The translations under genes were made by a program, and so were the position numbers. The notes under the pieces are model-generated. The model was not told the origin of the DNA. It saw nothing but the letters and a program-made list of their open reading frames with translations, and did not search any database. From an uncultured Oscillospiraceae bacterium (GTDB taxonomy: Bacteria; Bacillota; Clostridia; Oscillospirales; Acutalibacteraceae): a stretch of DNA of 64,000 bases. Each line of letters opens with the position of its first letter. Positions within the stretch are counted from its first letter, which is position 1. Below, in pieces: positions 25,301 through 32,726 of this stretch. Location: positions 1 to 64,000 of the forward strand of contig URFL01000001.1 in assembly GCA_900547105.1 (NCBI GenBank), in the 5' to 3' direction.

Positions 25301-27633
25301 GTGACTGGGGCGATGTGATCAACTCGGGCGACTTCTGCCAAAACGGCGTGGTGTCGGCTGATCGTACTCCGCAGCCCGAGCTGCAGGAGGTCAAATATGT
25401 GCACCAGTCGTTGTGGTTCACCGCCACCCAGCGGCAGCTTGCAGCGCACACCATTACACTGTACAACGAAAAGGTGTTCACCGGCACCGATGCTTACGAT
25501 TTTCAGTGGGAATTGCTGGAGGACGGCACCGTGATCGACAGCGGTACGCTGGATGCAGCGGTTGCCGCGGGCGAAACCGCCACACTGACCGTGCCGTTTG
25601 AGATGCCGTCCACGCCCAAGGTGGGGAGCGAGTATTTCCTGAATGTGTCGGCGGTGCTGAAGCAGGACACCGACTGGGCGACGGCGGGGCACGAGGTGGC
25701 GTATGCCCAACTGGGTATCGGCGCGGATGTCGAAAATGAACCGCTGCCGGATATGAGCCGCTTTGCGGCGTTGAAAACCACCGAAACCGCCACGGAGCTC
25801 ACCTTGTCCGGTGATCACTTCAACCTCACAGTGGATAAGGCTACCGGTTTGATCGGCTCTTATGTGGTGAACGGGCAAACGCTGCTCACCGCCGGTCCCA
25901 CCCCGAACTATTGGCGTGCCGCGTCGGACGGTGACAAGATCTCCAACGAATGGGCGACTGCCAACCGATCGATGACGCTGGACAGCCTGACGGTGGAGCC
26001 GAAAGACAACACGGTTGTAATTCACGCAACGCTGATCCTGCCCGCCGCTAAAAATTCCAAGCAGGAGATGACCTATACCGTGTACCCGTCCGGTGCGGTG
26101 CAGGTACAGGCGACTTTGTCGCCGGCGGCCGGATTGGGTGAACTGCTGAAATACGGTGCCGAGCTGACCTTGCCTGCCTCTTTTGAACAAATCACCTGGT
26201 ATGGCGACGGCGAAGAGGAAACCTTTGTGGATCGCCGCGCGGGAGCCCGCGTGGGAGTGTATACCGACACGGTGTCCAATTCGTTCTATCCCTATCAGCT
26301 GCCGCAGGTGTCCGGTAACCACACCGGTGTGCGGTATATTGCGCTGCAGGATTCGGCCAGCGGGGCCGGTTTGCTGGTGGTGGGACAGCAGCCGCTGGAA
26401 GCCAGTGCTACCCACTTCAAGGTGACGGATTATACCAACCGCAAGCATCCGTATGAGATGCCGTCCACCGATTATACCATTTTGAACATTGATCAAATTT
26501 CCCGCGGTATCGGGCAGGAATCGCATGGCCCCGGTATGCTGAATGCATATAAGCTGCCGTCCACCGCCACGCTGGACTACACCTATACGCTGATGCCGCT
26601 GGATGCGGGCGACGATGCCATGTCGCTGAGCAAACCGTGGCGCACCGCAGTGGAACCGGAGGCGGATCCCAACGGTTTTGACGATGCAGTGGTGGCGCGG
26701 TTCAGCGAGATCGAGCAAACCTATGTGGCAACCAAGGATAGCAAAATGAAGGATCTGTACGCCGACTGGAAAACGCTGGACGGCAGCAAACCGGTGGATC
26801 TGACCCAGTACGATCCGGAAAAACTGCATCTGCGGCTGACACTGACCCTGTCCTCCACCGATGAGACCATCGACCCCGCCACGGTGTTTACCGGCGGCTG
26901 GATCAAGCTGCGCTCGCCGGATGTGGAGAACAAAGAGGGCGATACGCAGGAAGGCAACAAAGAGCACAATTTCGGTTGGACCATCAACCGCTCGTGGAAT
27001 TTGCAGTATGGCGAAAACACCATTGACATCCCGCTGGCGGAAGCGCTGAACGGCGTGTATAAAAACGATGCCGGCACCAAATACGGCGTCAACAACAAGC
27101 GCGGATTGATGGATTGGACGCAGACGGCGCGGCTGATCTGCGTGGTGCAAACCCCGCTGAACAATGCCTCCAGCGCGTGTATCAACGAAACGCTGCGCAT
27201 GACCGTGTCGGGAGCCATGATCGTGGATACCACCTTTGAGCAGGAACTGGCACGGCTGCAGGATATGGTGCAGAACCCGCTGGATCAGGGGAACTACAGC
27301 GATGAGGCGTATCAGGCGTATCGTGCGGTGATCGACCGTGCGGCTGCCGCGGCTGCCAGCAAATTTGTGTCGCTGGACAGCGTCCGGGAAGCAATCGGTT
27401 GGATCGAACAGGCCCAGCGGCTGCTGCAAAGCAATGTTATACCGGGCGATGCGGACGGTGACGGCAAGATAACGGTGGTGGATGCGCTGATGGCGCTGCA
27501 AGCGGCAGCGAACAAGGTCACGCTTACCGATGCACAAACAGCAGCGCTGGATGTGGATGGCAAAGACGGTGTCACCGCCGCCGATGCGCTGCGTATTTTG
27601 CAGTACGCCACCGGGCATACCACTGCGCTGTGA
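22357..27633 (+). CDS. Secreted GH2 beta-galactosidase-like enzyme with LamG insertion and dockerin
   Basis: A 1758-aa extracellular LacZ-type GH2 protein. By approximate residue: signal peptide 1-31; jelly-roll sugar-binding domain 150-340; Ig-like 340-460; TIM barrel from 460, with acid/base Glu601 (WSLGNESG) and nucleophile Glu668 (PIEYSHAMGN); a LamG/concanavalin-type domain at about 755-925, inserted between IWDWVDQ and YGGDWGD, which are normally adjacent barrel elements; domain 4 and the beta-galactosidase small-chain domain to about 1430; a beta-rich module 1460-1620; a helical FIVAR-like repeat; and a C-terminal dockerin 1698-1758 with two intact calcium loops (DADGDGKITVVD, DVDGKDGVTAAD). 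It would remove beta-galactosyl ends outside the cell. The GTG at 22357 is 10 bases from AAAGGAG; the long open frame upstream is antisense to the AraC and cobO genes. Confidence 0.9.
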   Translation: MKLRKKRVLSLMLTTALIGSSTLSALPTSAASSADPWNDAAAWPQMQAVSKLQKGQSYFTYKEWTGDKKSTDINGDPVRQADVVGVNREPAHASETLPYDSVEQAVKGAVNYDLAQSPYYQLLTGEGQSWDLTVYKNVDLAEKAGVAANFYKTDFAENSTAKPYTGTGKVEAYETANYGCGWKSVTLPASWQTQGFDFPIYSNTQIPWKAYGNATTADTQLVPAAPTVTNPVGFYRKHFDVDPDWLQNGKKVYISFKGVESAMYLYINGNEVGYTENSFDTHDFDITPFLNPDGKDNLLAVRVHRWCDGSWLEDQDFLRLGGIFRDVVLYATPAVHIRDYKVETDLDDTFTDASLKLRLNVSNSSDRTVDSFGVDVKLFDADGNNIVADAPIRADVPSTASGGEGIVNLNRLIKAPHLWSDEDPYLYTLVLSLYDKQSGKHFESIAQQLGFREITFTKTEVDENYNKITTQYDAIKINGKPLLFKGANRHDLSPYTGRYVSRELYETDLKMMKQSNINAVRTSHYPNDEYFYYLCDKYGLFVMAEANMECHALEGDIKITENAPSDVMARELESAYIDRLTANMEARKNRSCVVMWSLGNESGITPQTKMLQRSIQDVVRPLDATRPVNYERLHGEGGVDVYSTMYSTLDFIAERGADADRMPYFPIEYSHAMGNASGWFKEYWDTIRSYDNVIGGFIWDWVDQSLATPLPEKEPAYLVEADKSRNHFAGVLSGDVKTDAATGRSYLAGYVVYPSESDPQNKISAALSGTNSFTFEMRVRPRNASSTAGDAIFQPLMQKGDTQVALRSYNAGRLDMITYMTTNGSNGSWAQTEYTRPSDWGDGTWKHIAVTYDGTTHTTTLYLNGQKQTAAKLPTVADDAYIKQSAYAFAINYCTQKGRIGENDVELARVYTRALSEAELSAQLTAYQTGSAYPISADSDDVLLWLDFTSATVKQDDSTRVWDYYKEIGRDDLAGQYLAYGGDWGDVINSGDFCQNGVVSADRTPQPELQEVKYVHQSLWFTATQRQLAAHTITLYNEKVFTGTDAYDFQWELLEDGTVIDSGTLDAAVAAGETATLTVPFEMPSTPKVGSEYFLNVSAVLKQDTDWATAGHEVAYAQLGIGADVENEPLPDMSRFAALKTTETATELTLSGDHFNLTVDKATGLIGSYVVNGQTLLTAGPTPNYWRAASDGDKISNEWATANRSMTLDSLTVEPKDNTVVIHATLILPAAKNSKQEMTYTVYPSGAVQVQATLSPAAGLGELLKYGAELTLPASFEQITWYGDGEEETFVDRRAGARVGVYTDTVSNSFYPYQLPQVSGNHTGVRYIALQDSASGAGLLVVGQQPLEASATHFKVTDYTNRKHPYEMPSTDYTILNIDQISRGIGQESHGPGMLNAYKLPSTATLDYTYTLMPLDAGDDAMSLSKPWRTAVEPEADPNGFDDAVVARFSEIEQTYVATKDSKMKDLYADWKTLDGSKPVDLTQYDPEKLHLRLTLTLSSTDETIDPATVFTGGWIKLRSPDVENKEGDTQEGNKEHNFGWTINRSWNLQYGENTIDIPLAEALNGVYKNDAGTKYGVNNKRGLMDWTQTARLICVVQTPLNNASSACINETLRMTVSGAMIVDTTFEQELARLQDMVQNPLDQGNYSDEAYQAYRAVIDRAAAAAASKFVSLDSVREAIGWIEQAQRLLQSNVIPGDADGDGKITVVDALMALQAAANKVTLTDAQTAALDVDGKDGVTAADALRILQYATGHTTAL

Positions 27634-27696
27634 CCGCGCGCCACGCCACAGACATACTATAGATAAACCCTTTTATCATTCTTTCTTCTCTTTTCA

Positions 27697-27732
27697 CCAA
27701 AGGGGGCGGATCATCCGATCCGCCCCCTTTGG
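27697..27732 (+). terminator. Hairpin downstream of the GH2 galactosidase gene
   Basis: A perfect 16-bp inverted repeat (CCAAAGGGGGCGGATC / GATCCGCCCCCTTTGG) with a four-base loop. No T-tract follows on the plus strand, but its position 64 bases after the stop makes termination or mRNA 3'-end protection likely. Confidence 0.65.
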
Positions 27733-27751
27733 CATACAACGACACCACCCG

Positions 27752-27807
27752 TGAGCCTTCCCCTCGGAGGTGATTCCCCCTCGCTTGAAGCAGCGTGGAA
27801 TCTTCCT
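27752..27807. repeat. Palindromic repeat, partial copy
   Basis: A copy that begins with the shared module GAGCCTTCCCCTCGGAGGTG and ATTCCCCCT but then diverges and lacks the GGATGAGGTG end. It looks truncated and is followed directly by a complete copy. Confidence 0.6.
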
Positions 27808-27880
27808 AAGCCTTCCCCTCGGAGGGGAAGGTGGCACGACCGTAGGTCGTGACGGATGAGGTGTCAACAATCGATAAAAC
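27808..27880. repeat. Palindromic repeat, short form
   Basis: It contains the palindrome CCTTCCCCT-CGG-AGGGGAAGG, then a second hairpin CACGACC-GTA-GGTCGTG and the terminal block ACGGATGAGGTGTCAACAA. The second hairpin nearly matches that of the copy at 36.6 kb. Confidence 0.75.
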
Positions 27881-27898
27881 CGGTGGCGTGCGCAAAAA

Positions 27899-28025
27899 GA
27901 CGGAGGGAGAGAGAAAGTCGTACGCGCTTTGGGTGCTGCGAAAATCTTTTTCTCTCCCTCAGTCTCGCTGGCGCTCGCCAGCTCCCTCGTCAGAGGGAGC
28001 CGGACAAGCTGCGAGAAACCATAAG
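27899..28025. repeat. Palindromic repeat, related Ser/Leu-type module
   Basis: A block with GACGGAGGGAGAGAGAAAG paired at a distance with CTTTTTCTCTCCCTC, then CTGGCGCTCGCCAG and CTCCCTCGTCAGAGGGAG hairpins. Its layout resembles the neighbouring repeats, but its sequence is different. Confidence 0.55.
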
Positions 28026-28052
28026 GGTGTGTCGCTGTCTGTTTGTGTGCGC

Positions 28053-28180
28053 AAGCCTTCCCCTCGGAGGTGATTCCCCCGCGTGCGGGGGAAATGTCGG
28101 CGCAGCCGACAAAAGGGGCCCGTCTTCGGGAGAAAAAGGGGGACCGCCGAACGGCGGTGGATGAGGTGTTAACAACCGAT
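28053..28180. repeat. Palindromic repeat, long form
   Basis: It opens with AAGCCTTCCCCTCGGAGGTG and holds successive hairpins TTCCCCC-GCGTGC-GGGGGAA, TGTCGGC-GCA-GCCGACA and CCCG-TCTT-CGGG, then ACCGCCG-AA-CGGCGGT and GGATGAGGTGT. The first 88 or so bases are identical to the copy at 36594 except for one base. Confidence 0.8.
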
Positions 28181-28197
28181 ACAACTCGTGGTGCGTG

Positions 28198-28251
28198 AAA
28201 GCCTTCCTCTGGGAGGGGAAGGTGCTGAGCGAAGCGAGGCGGATGAGGTGG
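28198..28251. repeat. Palindromic repeat, short form
   Basis: It opens with AAAGCCTTCCTCTGGGAGGG and GAAGG, continues with CTGAGCGAAGCGAGG and ends in CGGATGAGGTGG. It is the fifth copy in the cluster between the GH2 gene and spoIVA. Confidence 0.7.
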
Positions 28252-28310
28252 ATAATAAAAAATTCAACCACTCACCACCCGCCGCCATCGCAATCTTTCT
28301 GTCCATACAG

Positions 28311-28339
28311 GCATATTCGGTACTACCGACACATACCTA
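28311..28339 (+). promoter_or_regulatory. Candidate sigma-E promoter of spoIVA
   Basis: GCATATT (28311-28317) is a perfect fit to the sigma-E -35 pattern KMATATT. It is followed by the standard 14-base spacer and CATACCTA (28332-28339), which keeps the CATAC core of the -10. Mother-cell expression under sigma-E is the known control of spoIVA in Bacillus. Confidence 0.65.
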
Positions 28340-28378
28340 TCTATCACGAACAATGCAACGGAAAAGAGGACAGAGAGT

Positions 28379-29857
28379 ATGACCAATCAAAACCTTTACC
28401 GGGACATCGCCACCCGCACCGACGGTGACATTTACATCGGCGTGGTGGGGCCGGTGCGCACCGGCAAATCCACCTTTATCAAACGGTTTATGGATACGCT
28501 GGTGATTCCGCACATCGACGGTGAATACCGCCGCGACCGCGCCACCGACGAAATGCCCCAATCGGCAGCCGGACGCACCATCATGACTACCGAACCCAAG
28601 TTTATTCCCGAACAGGCAGTCACCATCACCATGGACGGCAACGCCGCGCTGAATGTGCGTCTGATCGACTGCGTGGGCTATATCGTGCCCTCATCGCTGG
28701 GGTATATCGAAAACGATGCCCCCCGCATGGTAAAAACGCCGTGGTTTGAGGAGGAAATTCCTTTCAATATGGCGGCGGAGATCGGCACCCACAAGGTGAT
28801 CGAAGAACACTCCACCATCGGGCTGGTGGTCACCACCGATGGCAGCATCGGTGACATTCCGCGCGCCGAATACGAAGAAGCCGAAGAACGGGTCATCCGT
28901 GAGCTGCAAGCCATCCACAAGCCGTTTGTGGTGGTGCTCAACGCGGTGGAGCCGCTGTCGCCCGATACCCTGCGAATGGCTGCCGAAATGGAAACCAAAT
29001 ACGGCGCGCCGGTGTGCCCGATCAACTGTCTGGATATGGACGAGGATCAGATCCGCCGTGTGCTGGAAAAGGTGCTGTTTGAATTTCCGGTGCGGGAGAT
29101 CGGGGTGGAGCTGCCCCGCTGGCTCACCGGTGTAGACCGCACCCATCCCATCCGCAAAGCCATTTTTGACGCGGTGCGGGATGCAGCAGCGGAGGTGCAC
29201 AAAATCAGCCAGGTCACCACCATGGCGAGCGCGATGCTGGGGTGTGAACACATCGACAACGCGCGGGTGGACAGCGTGGAACTGGGGCGCGGCGCTGCCG
29301 AGGTGGCACTCACCGTGGCTCCCGACCTGTTTTACCGCCTGCTGGCAGAAACCACCGGGCTGCCGGTGGCGGACGAAACTGCGCTGATGACGCAAATGCA
29401 GGAGCTGGCAGCCATCAAAAAGCGGTACGACAAGATCAAAAATGCGCTGGATGAGGTGGAAGCCACCGGCTACGGTATCGTCATGCCATCGTTGGAGGAA
29501 ATGACGCTGGAGCAGCCGGAAATTATTAAGCAAAGCGGGCGCTACGGCGTACGGCTGCGGGCGCAGGCTCCCTCCATCCATCTGATGAAAGCCGACATCA
29601 CTACCGAGGTGTCGCCCATTGTGGGGTCGGAGAAGCAATCGGAGGAGCTGGTCAGCTATCTGCTGCGCGAGTTTGAGGATTCGCCCGAAAAAATCTGGGA
29701 GTCCAACATCTTCGGCACCTCACTGTACGGTCTGGTCAACGAAGGATTGCATAATAAATTGTATCGGATGCCGACCGACGCGCGCATGAAGCTGAAAGAA
29801 ACGGTGGAACGCATCATCAACGAAGGCTGCAACGGACTTATCTGCATCATCGTATAA
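28379..29857 (+). CDS. spoIVA: Stage IV sporulation protein A, coat-basement ATPase
   Basis: A 492-aa cytoskeletal ATPase of the normal length. It polymerises around the forespore membrane and forms the base of the spore coat in the mother cell. The N-terminal P-loop domain carries GVVGPVRTGKSTFI (Walker A, about residues 21-34), RTIMTTEPKFIP and LIDCVGYIVPS (Walker B region). The middle and C-terminal domains end in the conserved NGLICIIV tail. A sigma-E-like promoter lies 40 bases upstream. The M23 and M50 peptidase genes follow closely; the partner SipL-like gene is at 15.5 kb. Confidence 0.97.
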   Translation: MTNQNLYRDIATRTDGDIYIGVVGPVRTGKSTFIKRFMDTLVIPHIDGEYRRDRATDEMPQSAAGRTIMTTEPKFIPEQAVTITMDGNAALNVRLIDCVGYIVPSSLGYIENDAPRMVKTPWFEEEIPFNMAAEIGTHKVIEEHSTIGLVVTTDGSIGDIPRAEYEEAEERVIRELQAIHKPFVVVLNAVEPLSPDTLRMAAEMETKYGAPVCPINCLDMDEDQIRRVLEKVLFEFPVREIGVELPRWLTGVDRTHPIRKAIFDAVRDAAAEVHKISQVTTMASAMLGCEHIDNARVDSVELGRGAAEVALTVAPDLFYRLLAETTGLPVADETALMTQMQELAAIKKRYDKIKNALDEVEATGYGIVMPSLEEMTLEQPEIIKQSGRYGVRLRAQAPSIHLMKADITTEVSPIVGSEKQSEELVSYLLREFEDSPEKIWESNIFGTSLYGLVNEGLHNKLYRMPTDARMKLKETVERIINEGCNGLICIIV

Positions 29858-29878
29858 GAGAGCGGGGTGGAGTTGACA

Positions 29879-30715
29879 ATGCCGGAAGACAAACCCAAAC
29901 GCTCCCCCCGCCACTCCGCCCGCCCAAACGGCGGGGGAGCCACGGGACTGCAAATGATCGCGGTGCAAAGCATCGCTTGTGCCGCGTTGCTGCTGGTGAC
30001 GCTGCTGCTGCGGCTGGCTGGCGGCGATGCTTTCGCCCAGCTGCGGGCATCTTTTCAACAGGCGATCGCGGACGATAGCGTTATGGCGACTATCGCGGCG
30101 CTGTTTGAAACGCCGCCCCGCCCGGCAACGGAGGACGATCCCGCACCCACTGGCTCATCCACGACCTCTACTGCCTCCACCTCCGGCACCGCCACCACGA
30201 CCGTTCCCACCGCGACCACCACCGGCGAGGAATGCGACCAGCCCGCCGTGGTATCGGTCGCCAAAGCTGTGCAGCCGCCCAAAGGGTCGTCCTTTGTGCG
30301 GCTGCAAACCAATTTGGTGGCGCGTTTGCCGGTGGATCAGGGGGTGCTCACCTCCGGCTATGGCTACCGCGATAATCCCACCGGACCGGGGCGGCAGTTC
30401 CATGCCGGCGTGGATATTGCCGCCGATGCCGGCGATCCGATCTACGCCATGTTTTTCGGGGTGGTGGTGGATGCCGGTACCAGCGACAGCTACGGCAACT
30501 ATGTCCGCCTGTACCACGGCAACGGCCTGGAGATTTTTTATGCCCACTGCTCTCGCGTGCTGGTAAACATCGGCGACACGGTCAAAGCAGGCACCAAGGT
30601 AGCACAGGTGGGCGCCACCGGCGATGCCACCGGCAACCATGTTCATGTGGAAACGTTTCAGGATGACACCCGCTATGATCCCTCCGGGGTGGTGCCGGTG
30701 GCGGCGTATGCTTGA
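29879..30715 (+). CDS. Membrane-anchored M23 (LytM) peptidase
   Basis: A 278-aa protein with one membrane segment (about 26-48), a Ser/Thr-rich spacer (about 90-120) and an extracytoplasmic LytM domain (about 145-275). The zinc ligands are complete: His175 and Asp179 (FHAGVDI) and His256 in HVHVE, so it could be an active endopeptidase. Position between spoIVA and an M50 protease gene, with an 8-base overlap to the latter, resembles SpoIVFA-SpoIVFB. SpoIIQ of Clostridia has a similar design, so the exact orthology is open. The ATG at 29879 follows GGGGTGGAG; spoIVA ends 21 bases upstream. Confidence 0.85.
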   Translation: MPEDKPKRSPRHSARPNGGGATGLQMIAVQSIACAALLLVTLLLRLAGGDAFAQLRASFQQAIADDSVMATIAALFETPPRPATEDDPAPTGSSTTSTASTSGTATTTVPTATTTGEECDQPAVVSVAKAVQPPKGSSFVRLQTNLVARLPVDQGVLTSGYGYRDNPTGPGRQFHAGVDIAADAGDPIYAMFFGVVVDAGTSDSYGNYVRLYHGNGLEIFYAHCSRVLVNIGDTVKAGTKVAQVGATGDATGNHVHVETFQDDTRYDPSGVVPVAAYA

Positions 30716-31295
30716 GCTGCGGCTCGGGTCGTTGCGGCTGTCGGTCAATGTGCTGTTTCTTGCCTCGCTGCTGGCGTTGATGCTGGCGGATGGGGGAGAG
30801 ATCGCGTTGTGGTGTCTGGCAGCGTCGCTGATGCACGAAAGTGGTCATGTGGTCGCGGCGCTGCTGTGGTGGCGCCAGCCGGTATGGGTGGAGCTGGGCG
30901 CGTTTGGGATGCGGATGCAGCAAACCGATGCCACCGTTGGTTATCACCGCCAGATCGCAGTGCTGTTGGCGGGGCCGATGGTCAATTTGGCAAGCGCCGC
31001 GGCGCTGGCGCTGACCGGACGAGCGGGGATGGCGGTGGGGGTACCGCTGGTGATCGGGGTGTTTAATCTGCTGCCGATCGAACCACTGGACGGCGGGCAG
31101 GCGTTGTTGTGTTTGCTGTCGCAGCGCGGCGACCCCGACCGCGCCGGACGGCTGGTGTTCGGGTTGTCGCTGTGTTTGCTGTTTGGTTTGCTGGTGTTCG
31201 GGTTCACGGTGCTGCTGGCGGGCGGCTACAACTTCACGTTGCTGGCCGTTACCCTGTATCTGGCGCTGCTCACCTGTTATAAACACCGTCACTGA
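30708..31295 (+). CDS. Site-2 protease family (M50) intramembrane peptidase, SpoIVFB-like
   Basis: A 195-aa polytopic membrane metalloprotease. The zinc motif HESGH (His43, Glu44, His47) lies in one membrane helix and the third ligand Asp128 in NLLPIEPLDGG in another, the hallmark of site-2 proteases. SpoIVFB in Bacillus cuts pro-sigma-K in the mother cell; whether this protein has that target is inference. It is shorter than SpoIVFB (about 288 aa) because it lacks the C-terminal CBS domain. Its start overlaps the M23 gene by 8 bases, indicating coupled translation. Confidence 0.85.
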   Translation: MLELRLGSLRLSVNVLFLASLLALMLADGGEIALWCLAASLMHESGHVVAALLWWRQPVWVELGAFGMRMQQTDATVGYHRQIAVLLAGPMVNLASAAALALTGRAGMAVGVPLVIGVFNLLPIEPLDGGQALLCLLSQRGDPDRAGRLVFGLSLCLLFGLLVFGFTVLLAGGYNFTLLAVTLYLALLTCYKHRH

Positions 31296-31297
31296 AA

Positions 31298-31329
31298 ACC
31301 GCCCCGAAGAACGTGTTCTTCGGGGCGGT
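31298..31329. terminator. Bidirectional terminator between M50 and serpin genes
   Basis: A perfect 15-bp inverted repeat (ACCGCCCCGAAGAAC / GTTCTTCGGGGCGGT) with a two-base loop lies between two convergent genes that end at 31295 and 31335. Confidence 0.75.
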
Positions 31330-31334
31330 CGTGG

Positions 31335-32726
31335 TTATGAGGCGGTGGGATCGTCGCAGATACCTAAAAAGAGCGGTGTGTCCTCCGCCGTATACAGTCC
31401 GTACAAAAACGGTCGATCCAAAATCATATCGGGCGGGTTTGGAGAGGGCGCCGCGCTTCCGGCATATAAGATTTCTGTATACGCGGCGGCTTCCACTCCT
31501 TTTTCATCCAAGCGGATACGGGTACCTTGTTGAACCTCGGAAATATAGGTCGTACCGTCCACCATCCTTGAAAAATCGGCACTCTCACCGAACGCGTTGG
31601 TCAGTCCCAGCGCTTGTAATGTCTTTGCCAGATGAAGTGTCGAGGCAATCTCGAGCTTTGGCAGCTTCCAGCGGACCTCACCCATCTGTTCTGTGCCGCC
31701 GCTCCAAACGGTCGCGGCGCGTTCCGGTGTGGCGATCAGTTCGCGGGGGCTGATGCCCTCATCCGGCAGCACAAACTCCATGTATCCGCCGTTTTTCAGC
31801 GCCAAACGGGCGCGGACGAATCCGTCCCCCCGCACAAAAGCGGTGGATTGTACGGCGTTCATAAAATCAAAGGTAACTTCTTTGCCTTCGGCGGTGTGAA
31901 AGGTGTCGGCTTTGGTGTTATCCTTGCTGAAATCGTTTGTCCACTCATCGCAAAAATAAACGGTGTTGTATAGCGCCAACAGCTGGTCGCGCTGCAGCTC
32001 GATATCCGGTGCCAACAGCCCGCCGGTGTTGTCCGCGATCCATTGGCCCATTGCCTTGGCGGTGCTGTTTTGCGAAAAATCCGCCGTGTACATAGAGGCA
32101 TAAAACTGTTCGGCGGCGGTTTGGGCGAACGCCGTTTTCGGGGTGGTTTCCCGGTTGCACCATACCGAGTTGGCCATTTTCAACTGCCCGATATTGTTGT
32201 CGGTGTACAGCAGCCGGTACAAATGGCTGCACTGGGTCGCCAGCGTGTCGCTGCCCGCGACGCCCAACAGCTTGTAAAACTGCGCGGCGGTATCGCCGTT
32301 TGCGCCGGTGGCGGCGACCGCCAGCGCGTAGTACAGCGACAACGGCGAATAGTTTTGGTTGCCCTTGCTTTGCGCCAGCAGCGTGGCGGCGGTTTGATAG
32401 GAAAAATCGTTCACCGCCGTCAAAAAGGATTTGTCCACCGGATTTTGATCGTATATCTGCGACCGCGCGTCATAATCTTCCATATCGTATCCCTGCGGAT
32501 ATTGCACCTTTACCAGAGGCTGGATCGCGGCGGTGCCGCTGATGATGCTGCCGGGCAGCCACGGCGACAGAGTGAACACCGCGGTCGCCACCACCGCCGC
32601 ACAGGCGGCGATCGCGACCCATGCCCGCCAGTGTGTGGTGCGTTTTTTCAAATTCGCGTGGCGCGCTTCTTCTACCATCTCGTCCGGCGTTTGGGTGATC
32701 GCGTCAAACAAATCGCGTTCGTTCAT
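31335..32726 (-). CDS. Membrane-anchored serpin, possible anti-sigma factor
   Basis: A 463-aa protein: a short cytosolic N-terminus (1-35, MNERDLFDAITQTPDEMVEE), one membrane helix (about 36-54) and an extracellular serpin domain (about 100-463). The serpin hinge EKGVEAAAYT starts at Glu408 and the C-terminal block DRPFLYGLYTAEDTPLFLG is intact, so it should be an inhibitory serpin. Counting from the hinge (P17) puts Ser424 at P1 and Ala at P1', which suggests an elastase- or subtilisin-like target; this is estimated. The ATG at 32726 overlaps the sigma factor stop in an ATGA, and the N-terminal/TM layout is that of sigma-regulator pairs, so the protein may sense proteases and hold the sigma factor. 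Confidence 0.87.
   Translation of the reverse strand: MNERDLFDAITQTPDEMVEEARHANLKKRTTHWRAWVAIAACAAVVATAVFTLSPWLPGSIISGTAAIQPLVKVQYPQGYDMEDYDARSQIYDQNPVDKSFLTAVNDFSYQTAATLLAQSKGNQNYSPLSLYYALAVAATGANGDTAAQFYKLLGVAGSDTLATQCSHLYRLLYTDNNIGQLKMANSVWCNRETTPKTAFAQTAAEQFYASMYTADFSQNSTAKAMGQWIADNTGGLLAPDIELQRDQLLALYNTVYFCDEWTNDFSKDNTKADTFHTAEGKEVTFDFMNAVQSTAFVRGDGFVRARLALKNGGYMEFVLPDEGISPRELIATPERAATVWSGGTEQMGEVRWKLPKLEIASTLHLAKTLQALGLTNAFGESADFSRMVDGTTYISEVQQGTRIRLDEKGVEAAAYTEILYAGSAAPSPNPPDMILDRPFLYGLYTAEDTPLFLGICDDPTAS

Noticed and set aside
25114..27618. An 834-codon minus-strand frame opposite the GH2 galactosidase gene
   Set aside because: Antisense to dockerin and beta-galactosidase small-chain sequence; composition is that of a shadow.
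27849..28164. Short plus-strand open frames in the repeat cluster
   Set aside because: They run through palindromic repeats and lack ribosome binding sites.
27752..28251. Possible CRISPR array
   Set aside because: Copies are of unequal length, with variable hairpins and no regular spacers; no cas gene is near.
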